Positions 26,266 through 33,654 of a stretch of DNA of 64,000 nt are shown here, one piece after another. The DNA lies in assembly GCA_045119035.1 (NCBI GenBank), contig JBGVCU010000042.1, forward strand, positions 1 through 64,000, written 5' to 3'. This DNA comes from CAYVQA01 sp045119035 (GTDB lineage: Bacteria > Bacillota_I > Bacilli_A > ML615J-28 > CAG-313). A program made the translations under genes and the position numbers. The notes under the pieces are model-generated. The model was not told where the DNA came from. It worked only from the letters and a program-made list of their open reading frames with translations, and did no database searches. Each line of letters starts with the position of its first letter. The stretch's first letter is position 1.

Positions 26266-27339
26266 CTAGAATAAGTTAGCAAGATATTTAATAGTTTTAA
26301 CCATTTGGCTTGTGTATGAATTTTCATTATCATACCAAGAAACTACTTGAACTTGGTATAATCCTTCACCAATTTTTGAAACCATTGTTTGAGTTGCATC
26401 AAATAATGAACCATATCTCATTCCGATAACGTCTGAAGAAACGATTTGATCTTCATTGTATCCATAAGATTCATTAGCAACTGATTTCATATAAGCATTG
26501 ATTGCTTCTTTAGTGATGTCATTTCCTTTAACTACTGCAGTTAAGATTGTTGAAGATCCTGTAGGAACTGGAACACGTTGTGCAGAACCGATTAATTTTC
26601 CGTTTAATTCAGGAATAACTAATCCGATAGCTTTAGCAGCACCAGTTGAGTTAGGAACAATGTTAGCTGCACCAGCTCTTGCTCTTCTTAAGTCACCTTT
26701 TCTGTGTGGTCCGTCTAAGATCATTTGGTCACCAGTATAAGCATGGATTGTAGCCATGATACCAGTTTGGATTTCTGCGAAATCATTTAAAGCTTTAGCC
26801 ATTGGAGCTAAGCAGTTTGTAGTACAAGAAGCTGCAGAAATAATTGTATCTTCTTTAGTTAAGATGTGTTCGTTTACTCCGTAAACAACTGTAGGTAAAT
26901 CATTACCAGCAGGAGCAGAAATAACTACATATTTAGCACCAGCATCGATATGAGCTTGTGATTTAGCTTTTGAGCAATAGAATCCAGTACATTCTAATAC
27001 TACATCAACACCTAAATCTCCCCAAGGAAGTAATTCAGCTTTAGGTTGAGCATAAATTGTGATTTCTTTTCCATCAACAGTGATTGAACCTGGAACAACA
27101 ACAGTTTTTCCATCTTCAGCGAATTGAGGATCTTTTGCAGATACAGTGTGTTTGTTTTCTCCGATATAACCAGCATATCCACCTTGAGCTGTATCATATT
27201 TTAATAAATTTGCTAACATTTTAGGGCTTGTTAAGTCATTGATTGCAACGATTTCATATCCTTCAGCACCAAACATTTGTCTGAAAGCTAAACGTCCAAT
27301 ACGACCAAATCCATTGATAGCTACTTTTACATTTGCCAT
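26266..27339 (-). CDS. gap: Glyceraldehyde-3-phosphate dehydrogenase, type I
   Basis: A 357-residue glycolytic enzyme. The Rossmann motif I-N-G-F-G-R-I-G-R is at residues 8-16, N-D-L (Asp selecting NAD) near 34, and the active site S-A-A-S-C-T-T-N-C-L-A near 170. Usual length is about 335; the extra 20 residues lie near 55-80, an insertion shared by some anaerobic Firmicutes. The gene has noticeably less extreme base composition, fitting high expression. It is monocistronic, with ribosome-binding site AGGAGGAAA. Confidence 0.95.
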   Translation of the reverse strand: MANVKVAINGFGRIGRLAFRQMFGAEGYEIVAINDLTSPKMLANLLKYDTAQGGYAGYIGENKHTVSAKDPQFAEDGKTVVVPGSITVDGKEITIYAQPKAELLPWGDLGVDVVLECTGFYCSKAKSQAHIDAGAKYVVISAPAGNDLPTVVYGVNEHILTKEDTIISAASCTTNCLAPMAKALNDFAEIQTGIMATIHAYTGDQMILDGPHRKGDLRRARAGAANIVPNSTGAAKAIGLVIPELNGKLIGSAQRVPVPTGSSTILTAVVKGNDITKEAINAYMKSVANESYGYNEDQIVSSDVIGMRYGSLFDATQTMVSKIGEGLYQVQVVSWYDNENSYTSQMVKTIKYLANLF

Positions 27340-27570
27340 TTTAATTTCCTCCTATATTTTTTTATTAAATTTATAAAATGGTTTTTACTTATATATTATA
27401 CCACTTTTAAAATGTGATTTCAATGGTTTTACTTTAAGTAAAACCTTTTCATTTTTTTATTTTATTATAAAATTTTATTTACATTAAATGGTTAATTAAG
27501 ATATTGAATAGGAAAATCAAATTCATATGTGAATTATTATATTAAATATTTTTATATATTACGCATTTAA

Positions 27571-28332
27571 TTATTTCTTATTTATTCTATTATACCATCT
27601 ATTTTCTTTTGGATAAACACATAATTCACATATTGAAAACATTCCAAAATATAAAAATATTGAACATAGTGCTATTATCGGATATTTTAAAAATGGAATT
27701 GATGAAAATGGGGAATGAATAATAAACATAGAATTAACTGAATAAGCAAGTTCTTTTGATCCTATTATTTCAAATAGTTTATTACAGTATAACCCTATTA
27801 CATACATCATTATAATTGAAATTACTATATGGATCATATTTTTTATTAAATCAACTTTAATATGTCCAAATGTTTTAATAAGTAAAATGTTAAATAATAA
27901 AGTAGCATGAGCAAGGATACTCTTAGTTACTTCATAATCTTTTAATGTAGGATTATTAATAAAATCTACATTCGCAAACATTCCAACTAGTGTTGAGAAA
28001 ATTCCAAACCAAAATAAATAATCAGCTAAATATAAAGAAAATTTTGAATTTTTATTTCTTATCAATCCATAAATTAAACATCCCCACATAACAATATTGC
28101 ATGGATATATTGGTAATAATAAATTTGGATTCTCTTTTAAATATTCCATTGGTGAATCATTTATAATATAAAGATATATAAATGTACTATAGTGACATAA
28201 AATTGTAACTATTGCTGAAATCAATAAAATTAAATTTCCAGTCTTATCTTTTTTAACATATTTTTTACAAATAACCAACATACCAATTATTATTAATACT
28301 AATATTGAATTAAAAATTATTAATTTGCCCAT
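27571..28332 (-). CDS. YwaF/TMEM164-like membrane protein (short paralogue)
   Basis: A 253-residue protein with about seven membrane helices. It has Y-P-C-N-I-V-M-W near residue 78 and I-L-A-H-A-T-L-L-F-N near 140, matching the Cys and His features of the YwaF family and of the longer protein at 8909-10315. The C-terminal helix ends W-Y-N-R-I-N. Its role is unknown. It lies downstream of the GyrI-like and serine hydrolase genes on the same strand but 44 bp apart. Confidence 0.6.
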   Translation of the reverse strand: MGKLIIFNSILVLIIIGMLVICKKYVKKDKTGNLILLISAIVTILCHYSTFIYLYIINDSPMEYLKENPNLLLPIYPCNIVMWGCLIYGLIRNKNSKFSLYLADYLFWFGIFSTLVGMFANVDFINNPTLKDYEVTKSILAHATLLFNILLIKTFGHIKVDLIKNMIHIVISIIMMYVIGLYCNKLFEIIGSKELAYSVNSMFIIHSPFSSIPFLKYPIIALCSIFLYFGMFSICELCVYPKENRWYNRINKK

Positions 28333-28376
28333 CTATATTACCTCGTGATTTCTACTACATTTTAATATTAATTAAG

Positions 28377-28727
28377 TTATCTAAAATACTTGATTGTACA
28401 TTTACCATCTATAGTAAATGTTTCAATTTCATATTTTAATGGCCCTTCTTTATAAATTTCATCATAAATATTTTTTAGGTCATCTGTATTACCATAAACA
28501 ATTTTCCAACCATCATCTGGTAATTCTATTCTAATATTTGAATCTTTTATTTTACCACTTTTAAGACCTATTGCATAAAATATATTCCCATTTTCCCATT
28601 TGTAACCTAAACCTATAAGATTTTCTAATCCGTATAGTAAAGATAATTCATCCCAAAAATATCCAATAGTATTATACTGATCTTCGTTTTTTAATGAAAA
28701 TTCTTTTGATATTCCAATAAATATCAT
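28377..28727 (-). CDS. Small protein resembling a GyrI-like effector-binding domain
   Basis: A 116-residue single-domain protein. G-I-S-K-E-F-S near the start, Y-A-I-G-L in the middle and the final segment E-T-F-T-I-D-G-K-C-T-I-K-Y match the strand pattern of GyrI/AraC-type effector-binding domains. No DNA-binding part is present. It follows the serine hydrolase gene by 17 bp and is probably co-transcribed. The assignment is tentative. Confidence 0.4.
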   Translation of the reverse strand: MIFIGISKEFSLKNEDQYNTIGYFWDELSLLYGLENLIGLGYKWENGNIFYAIGLKSGKIKDSNIRIELPDDGWKIVYGNTDDLKNIYDEIYKEGPLKYEIETFTIDGKCTIKYFR

Positions 28728-28744
28728 AACTTTCCCCTTATATT

Positions 28745-29728
28745 TTAATTAATTAATGCTTCAACAACATTCTTTTCAATAAATTCTACTCTATCAAAAA
28801 TCATAGGTTTGAAATATCCTGTTACTGAAACAACTATATTATGATTTTTGTTAATATAAATAACATTCCCTCCATCACCAATTGCAGCAATTACATCACT
28901 ACTTCTATGCGGTAACCACCATAAATAACCATAATCTTGATTGCCAAATTTATAATCTAAGGAAACGTATGATTGAGTCATTTCATTTAAATATTTTTCA
29001 CTAATGACTCTTACATTATTATAAACTCCATTATTTAAAACCAGCAAACCAACTTGTGCCATTTCATAAGCTGACATTGATATTCCCCAACCTGCTGTAG
29101 GCATATCAGTAGGATCCATAAACCAAACTTTCCCATGGGGATCTCTATTCATTAAATAATTAAATTGATCTTCTTTAGATGTACAATTAGCATTAACTCT
29201 TGGTTCAATTCCTAATGGTTTAAATAAATATTCATTTGCAAATTCTAATACATTCATTCCACTTGCTTGTCTGATTATTCCTAATAAAATTTGAGTTCCT
29301 AATGTATGATATCTAAATTCATTAGTAATACCATTTCTACCACCCAACGAGTCTAAAATGGTTAAGGACCAATCATCTGATGTGCATACTTTTTTCCAAG
29401 GTTCACTTTTCCCTTTATAAGGAGCTAACATTGTTAATAAATGTTTAATTGTTACTTCATAAATAGTTTTTTCTCCTCTTTTAGGAGTATAAACATATTT
29501 ATAATAATCCATTACAAAATCATCAACACTGTTAATATAACCTTTATCAATTGCAATACCAATTAATAAAGATGTTATTGATTTAGTAACACTCATTACA
29601 TTCATTGTATCTTCTTTAGTAAATCCTTCTTTATATTCTTCTATTTCTAATACATTATCTTTATATGCAACTATTTGTCTAATGTTAATATCATTTTTGC
29701 TTGAATAATTATTTAAAACTTTCTTCAT
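28745..29728 (-). CDS. Serine hydrolase of the beta-lactamase (class C) superfamily
   Basis: A 327-residue cytoplasmic protein (no signal peptide). The nucleophile motif S-x-x-K appears as S-V-T-K-S near residue 47, with I-G-I-A-I-D-K-G-Y following as in class C-like enzymes. A Y-H-T-L-G-T segment near 143 may hold the general-base Tyr. G-D-G-G-N near the end corresponds to the K/H-x-G box region. Such proteins are often esterases or peptidases rather than beta-lactamases. The substrate is unknown. Confidence 0.8.
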   Translation of the reverse strand: MKKVLNNYSSKNDINIRQIVAYKDNVLEIEEYKEGFTKEDTMNVMSVTKSITSLLIGIAIDKGYINSVDDFVMDYYKYVYTPKRGEKTIYEVTIKHLLTMLAPYKGKSEPWKKVCTSDDWSLTILDSLGGRNGITNEFRYHTLGTQILLGIIRQASGMNVLEFANEYLFKPLGIEPRVNANCTSKEDQFNYLMNRDPHGKVWFMDPTDMPTAGWGISMSAYEMAQVGLLVLNNGVYNNVRVISEKYLNEMTQSYVSLDYKFGNQDYGYLWWLPHRSSDVIAAIGDGGNVIYINKNHNIVVSVTGYFKPMIFDRVEFIEKNVVEALIN

Positions 29729-29770
29729 AATTAAGTCACCTACTAATCGTTAAATTCTGATTTATATGTC

Positions 29771-29974
29771 ATTATTATACACTAGAACTAATTTAATTTC
29801 AACTATTATCTCTTATAGGTTCGAGTGCATGGTCAGTCTTCTTAAGTGTTTAAATCTAAACGTTTCATAAATTTATAAAAAAAGAGGATTTTCTAACTTA
29901 AAATGTTTAAAATACCCTATAAAAATAAAAAAAAGACCCTCTTCCAGAAGACCTATAAATTTCAAAATGTGTCA
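29771..29974. repeat. Long direct repeat, copy 1 (left of the ATPase module)
   Basis: This region matches 32313-32559 in the same orientation. Shared blocks include ATTATTATAC, TATCTCTTAT, GGTTCGAGT, GTGGTCAGTCT-like, TTTAAATCTAAA, TTTCATAAAT, TACCCTATAAAAATAAAAAA and AGACCTATA-ATTTCAAAATG. Copy 1 lacks a 45-50 bp block that in copy 2 carries a tRNA-Asp-like 3' end. The final part contains a terminator-like stem. Confidence 0.75.
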
Positions 29975-30073
29975 TTACGACAAAAAGTGTTTTTTTAACA
30001 TTTTACAAATCAGAAAGTGCTTTTTTCTTAATTTACAAAATAAAAAGTGTTAAATGTTACTTTTTGTCGTAAT
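29974..30073. repeat. Perfect 15-bp inverted repeat enclosing tandem repeats
   Basis: ATTACGACAAAAAGT (29974-29988) and its exact complement ACTTTTTGTCGTAAT (30059-30073) enclose 70 bp. Inside, a unit of about 30 bp beginning (A)AAAAGTG occurs three times imperfectly (near 29983, 30012 and 30050). The structure lies between the ATPase stop codon and repeat copy 1. It could be a structured RNA 3' end, a protein-binding array or an element end. Confidence 0.7.
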
Positions 30074-30110
30074 AACCTTATTTTACATATAAAACAAAAA
30101 TATCATTATA

Positions 30111-31448
30111 TTATAAACAAAATGCCATATAATAAGGTAAATATGTTATATTATCTTCTACTTTAATATCTCCATTATGTAATACATATAATCTTCCTAT
30201 TTTTTTGTTAAATGTGTTTTTAAATTTTGTTAATGAAGAGATAGTATAGTTATTAGTAGATTTTACTTCAACTGGACATACTTTATTATTATGTCTAATT
30301 AAAAAGTCAATTTCCATTACTGTAGTTTTTAATTCTTTATCAGTTTTTTTATAATAGTAAATATTATGTCCATTTGCTTTTAATAATTGTGACACAACAT
30401 TCTCTATAATCATTCCCTCATTTATATGAAGTTTATCAAACAATATTGCTTCGTATAATTCGTTTTCAAGATAATCTTTATTTTTATAAGCAAGTGATAC
30501 AAGTAACCCAGTATCTCCCATATAGCATTTAAAAGAAGGATCAGTAGTTGATAAGTTAAATGCAACACTAGGATCACTAACGTTTTCCGCAATATTAACA
30601 ATCATTGCTTCATTTAACCATCTAACGGGTCCTTTGTATTCTCTACGTCTGGCACCATCAATGTGAGATAAAACAAATTGTTTATCATGTTTAGAAAGTT
30701 CTGATGGAATATGCAGGAAGATATTTTTCACATACGTAGGGTTTTCTTCATCTTGTGTTTCAATATCATTTTCATATAGATTTAAAATATTTTGTTTAAC
30801 AAAGTCTACTTTACCAAAATCTTTTGAAGTCGCATATTCAACTACTGCTTGTGGCATTCCTCCGACAAGAAGATATTCTCGAAAACTTTTCATTATATCT
30901 TTATTAATTTTTCCAAGAGGTTTCAATCTAGTGTAGTGCTCTTTTATTACATCAATTGTAATATCATCATTCATCGCCCACATAAATTCTTCAAAATCCA
31001 TTGGTAATACTTCTATTGTATATTCTTCTGATGGTATTAGTATATCTTTACTCTTTTTAGTTATAGAAGCAAGTGAACCTGTTTCCACAAAATCATATCT
31101 TTTATCTTCAAGTAATGTTTTCAATGCTTGTCTAGCTTCAGGAAATAACTGTATTTCATCTAAAATAATTAATGATTCTCTTACGTATAATCTAGTTTTA
31201 TAAAAAATTTGTAACTTATTAAAAAGGTAATCTAAATCTTCTAAAGAATTAACAAATAATTCTTTAATTTCATTAGGCGCTTTATCAAATCTAATTTCAA
31301 TAAATGACTTATATTCTTCCTTACCTAACTTTAAAGCAAGAGTCGATTTTCCAACACGTCTAGCTCCTTTTAAAAACAAAGCATAATTAGGAGCATATTC
31401 ATTCTTCCATTTAAGCATTTTATCATAAACTTTTCTTTTGAATTCCAT
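30111..31448 (-). CDS. AAA_14/DUF4143 family ATPase
   Basis: A 445-residue protein. The N-terminal AAA_14 domain has Walker A G-A-R-R-V-G-K-S-T near residue 24 and Walker B I-I-L-D-E-I-Q near 94. The C-terminal DUF4143 domain has a nuclease-like segment (M-E-I-D-F-L and C-P-V-E-V-K-S near 375-400) with the D-x(n)-E-x-K arrangement of PD-(D/E)XK folds. Such proteins are scattered, often repeated and strain-variable; their role is not established. It lies between long direct repeats, with 33-bp promoter repeats upstream and a repeat-containing palindrome downstream. Confidence 0.85.
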   Translation of the reverse strand: MEFKRKVYDKMLKWKNEYAPNYALFLKGARRVGKSTLALKLGKEEYKSFIEIRFDKAPNEIKELFVNSLEDLDYLFNKLQIFYKTRLYVRESLIILDEIQLFPEARQALKTLLEDKRYDFVETGSLASITKKSKDILIPSEEYTIEVLPMDFEEFMWAMNDDITIDVIKEHYTRLKPLGKINKDIMKSFREYLLVGGMPQAVVEYATSKDFGKVDFVKQNILNLYENDIETQDEENPTYVKNIFLHIPSELSKHDKQFVLSHIDGARRREYKGPVRWLNEAMIVNIAENVSDPSVAFNLSTTDPSFKCYMGDTGLLVSLAYKNKDYLENELYEAILFDKLHINEGMIIENVVSQLLKANGHNIYYYKKTDKELKTTVMEIDFLIRHNNKVCPVEVKSTNNYTISSLTKFKNTFNKKIGRLYVLHNGDIKVEDNITYLPYYMAFCL

Positions 31449-31465
31449 AACACATTACCTTTCTT

Positions 31466-31542
31466 CACAAATGCGAGTTTGATTCAACTATATTATATCA
31501 CAATTGCGATAACATTTCAATTATATTATATCACAATTGCGA
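31466..31542 (-). promoter_or_regulatory. Tandem 33-bp repeats overlapping the ATPase promoter
   Basis: A perfect 21-bp direct repeat occurs at 31489-31509 and 31522-31542 (period 33), with a third core CACAAATGCGA at 31466-31476. On the minus strand each copy reads TCGCAATTGTGATATAAT, so the repeats include an extended -10 box (TGTGATATAAT). They look like duplicated promoter/operator units for the ATPase gene. The region to 31683 holds nothing else recognisable. Confidence 0.55.
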
Positions 31543-31683
31543 AGAAATTATACATAAAAAATAAAGGACTAGATTAAAATCTAGTCATACTTAATGTGTG
31601 CAAGATGAAAAGTTCTTAATGTAACTTTTAATAATAATAAATCACTTACCATACCATATGATTTACATTTATTTAGTCTATTT

Positions 31684-32269
31684 TTAAATACCTAAAATAG
31701 TAAAACATTTATATTTTTTAATGGCATATTCTACCCATTCATTTATTTCTAAAATAGCTATTTGAATGCATTCTGAATAATTAGAAAGATTTTCTTTAAT
31801 TCTAGCCCATCCTTTTTCATCAATAATTGTACTTCCATAATAATCATAATTAGGAATATTATCTTCAAAGATTTTCCATAGTTCTATCTCATCCATAATC
31901 GAATCATCTATATACAAAGATAATTCATTCCAATACTCCATTTTTGGTTTTCCAAATGCAAATTCATGATAGAATGTGCCTTCTCTTTCATGATTCAAAA
32001 TAAAATATTTATACTTAAAATCTTCAAAATTAAATTTTAATTTAAAATCATTAAAACATTCAGGACAAATCCAATAATAAAAATCTTTTGTGCAGAATGC
32101 TAAATCTATATTTTCAATCTTTTCAAAACAAAACTCGCAATGTTCATGAAATCTACCTTTTTTCTTAAATTTATTTTTATATTCTAAAATATTTACTTTA
32201 ATAAACTTTTACTTTAATAAACTTTTTATTTGATAAATATTCTTCTTGTCCAAATAATCTCCAACTCAT
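31684..32269 (-). pseudogene. Small double-CxxC protein gene frameshifted by a 16-bp tandem duplication
   Basis: From ATG 32269 (AAAGGA upstream) the frame reads M-S-W-R-L-F-G-Q-E-E-Y and runs into a TAA inside a 16-bp tandem repeat (32195-32210 and 32211-32226). Removing one copy restores one frame of about 190 residues with F-H-E-H-C-E-F-C and Y-Y-W-I-C-P-E-C (a four-Cys metal site) and a C-terminal part ending at 31684. This plan resembles a common Firmicute hypothetical protein with H-C-E-F-C and W-I-C-x-x-C-(Y/F)-x-D-F. As written it is broken; one slippage event would repair it. Confidence 0.8.
32195..32226. repeat. 16-bp perfect tandem duplication
   Basis: ACTTTAATAAACTTTT occurs twice head to tail inside the double-CxxC protein gene and shifts its frame by 16 bases. 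Confidence 0.95.
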
Positions 32270-32312
32270 ATATAAAATATCCTTTATCATAACTTTTAAT
32301 TTATTCTACAAT

Positions 32313-32559
32313 ATTATTATACATCAAAAACAAAATAATTTCCACCATTATCTCTTATTGGTTCGAGTCCCATCAGAACCTAACATTCGAATCCCGTAAG
32401 TTAATGGTTCGAGTACGTGGTCAGTCTCACCTAGTCTTTAAATCTAAATGTTTCATAAATGAATAAAAAAGTAAGGTATTCTAACTAAAACTAGCTAAAA
32501 TACCCTATAAAAATAAAAAAAGCTCCTCTTTTAAAGAAGACCTATAGATTTCAAAATGG
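32313..32559. repeat. Long direct repeat, copy 2, with tRNA-like fragments
   Basis: This partner of 29771-29974 directly abuts the 3' end of tRNA-Gly. It contains GGTTCGAGTCCC followed by ATCAGAACC (32360-32380), which matches the T-arm and acceptor end of tRNA-Asp in this window at 19 of 21 positions but in inverted orientation. Two more T-loop-like pieces (ATTCGAATCCC and GGTTCGAGT) follow. Its last part forms the probable terminator of the tRNA operon (stem around 32521-32545 with a T-run on the minus strand). Confidence 0.75.
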
Positions 32560-32630
32560 AGCGGGTGATGGGAATCGAACCCACGTAGTCAGCTTGGAAG
32601 GCTGAAGTTCTACCGTTGAACTACACCCGC
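32560..32630 (-). tRNA. tRNA-Gly (anticodon TCC)
   Basis: A cloverleaf with acceptor GCGGGTG/CACCCGC and a TCAGC/GCTGA anticodon stem around loop CTTCCAA. CCA is not encoded. It is last of five tRNAs on the minus strand. Confidence 0.95.
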
Positions 32631-32642
32631 ATTTTATTTAAA

Positions 32643-32719
32643 TGGTCGGGACTGCAGGATTCGAACCTGTGACCCTCTGGTCCCAAACCAGATGCTCTAC
32701 CAAGCTGAGCTAAGTCCCG
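32643..32719 (-). tRNA. tRNA-Pro (anticodon TGG)
   Basis: Acceptor CGGGACT/AGTCCCG, anticodon loop TTTGGGA between TCTGG and CCAGA. The CCA end is encoded (32643-32645). Confidence 0.95.
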
Positions 32720-32783
32720 TACTTAAATGCTTATATATTATAGCATACTTAATATAATATTGTCAAGAAATATGTTTTAAAAA

Positions 32784-32860
32784 TGGCGCGCACGAGAAGA
32801 TTCGAACTCCCAACACCTTGATCCGTAGTCAAGTACTCTATCCAATTGAGCTACGTGCGC
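32784..32860 (-). tRNA. tRNA-Arg (anticodon ACG)
   Basis: Acceptor GCGCACG/CGTGCGC, anticodon loop CTACGGA between CTTGA and TCAAG, CCA encoded. A34 would be deaminated to inosine, which reads CGN codons. Confidence 0.95.
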
Positions 32861-32869
32861 ATATAAAAA

Positions 32870-32945
32870 TGGCGGTTCTGACGGGACTTGAACCCGCGGT
32901 CTCCAGTGTGACAGACTGGCATGTTAACCACTACACCACAGAACC
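32870..32945 (-). tRNA. tRNA-Asp (anticodon GTC)
   Basis: Acceptor GGTTCTG/CAGAACC, anticodon loop CTGTCAC between CCAGT and ACTGG, CCA encoded. Its 3' half is echoed in the neighbouring direct repeat at 32360-32380. Confidence 0.95.
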
Positions 32946-32952
32946 ACACAAT

Positions 32953-33035
32953 TGGTGCGGGTGACAGGAATCGAACCTGCACTCCGAAGAACTAGATCCT
33001 AAGTCTAGCGCGTCTGCCAGTTTCGCCACACCCGC
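32953..33035 (-). tRNA. tRNA-Leu (anticodon TAG)
   Basis: A class II tRNA with a long variable arm, acceptor GCGGGTG/CACCCGC and anticodon loop CTTAGGA between CTAGA and TCTAG. CCA is encoded. It is first gene of the five-tRNA cluster. Confidence 0.95.
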
Positions 33036-33161
33036 ATGTGTACATTATCAAATGCTTGTATATTATATCATCTTTATATATAATTTGCAAGTAAAATGAT
33101 TTTATTTTTCTTTTTACTTTACATATATTTCATTTTATAATATAATTAATTTGGTGATAAT

Positions 33162-33404
33162 ATGAAAGTTATAAATAATAATGTCGTTTTAAAAAAAGTA
33201 AAAAATGAAACAACTATTAGTGGTATTATAATGAATAACACTATTGAAAACATTGGTGAAGTTTGTTTTTATGATGAGGCTTTAACTAATATCAAAGAAG
33301 GAAATATTGTAGCATATAATCCTAATAAAGTTTTCAATTTAAAATATAAAAGTAATGAATATATGATTTGTAATATTAATGACATTTTATGTATTTTAGA
33401 ATAA
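33162..33404 (+). CDS. Short GroES-like protein, orphan
   Basis: An 80-residue protein that follows the co-chaperonin GroES pattern end to end: N-N-V-V-L-K-K-V at the start, a mobile-loop-like segment E-T-T-I-S-G-I-I-M near 17-25 with a hydrophobic tripeptide, I-G-E-V near 31, E-G-N-I-V-A-Y near 47 and the ending N-D-I-L-C-I-L-E. It is about 15 residues shorter than usual, lacks part of the roof hairpin and is highly diverged. No groEL lies beside it. The ribosome-binding site is GGTGATA. It may be a specialised co-chaperonin or a degenerate copy. Confidence 0.6.
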   Translation: MKVINNNVVLKKVKNETTISGIIMNNTIENIGEVCFYDEALTNIKEGNIVAYNPNKVFNLKYKSNEYMICNINDILCILE

Positions 33405-33448
33405 TTTGAAATCAATCTAATAGTTATATGAAGTTTATGTGAAGGGTA

Positions 33449-33477
33449 TTGACTTATATTTAATCCTTTGATATAAT
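33449..33477 (+). promoter_or_regulatory. Strong sigma-A type promoter
   Basis: TTGACT and TATAAT are separated by exactly 17 bp. No ORF starts downstream before a terminator, so it probably drives the small RNA described next. Confidence 0.75.
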
Positions 33478-33483
33478 TTTAAC

Positions 33484-33582
33484 ATCAGGAAGATATTCCT
33501 AGAAATTATTTTTTTCAATTCCCTTATTTCCTTTCAATATTATATTGAAAAAAGGCAACCTTTAATGGTTGTCTCTTTTTTT
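33484..33582 (+). ncRNA. Candidate small RNA of about 100 nt
   Basis: The segment lies between a near-consensus promoter and a terminator hairpin (GGCAACC at 33554-33560 pairing with GGTTGTC at 33567-33573, then a T-run). It begins with a small hairpin (AGGAA-GATA-TTCCT) and contains a U- and C-rich single-stranded middle. There is no ribosome-binding site or ORF. It does not match tmRNA, RNase P, 6S or SRP RNA motifs that I can recognise. It could also be a short leader of pepF whose transcription is attenuated. Confidence 0.55.
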
Positions 33583-33654
33583 AATGTATTAATTGCTTTT
33601 TTTAATAATTTTTGATAAAATAAAGATAGTTTTATAAAAAGGGAGGAAAATATT

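Noticed and set aside
31491..31545. CRISPR-like short repeats near the ATPase promoter
   Set aside because: Only two perfect units with a 12-bp gap and no cas genes; the repeats include promoter boxes.
32341..32420. A complete extra tRNA gene on the plus strand
   Set aside because: Only T-arm and acceptor-like pieces are present; no D-arm or anticodon arm can be folded.
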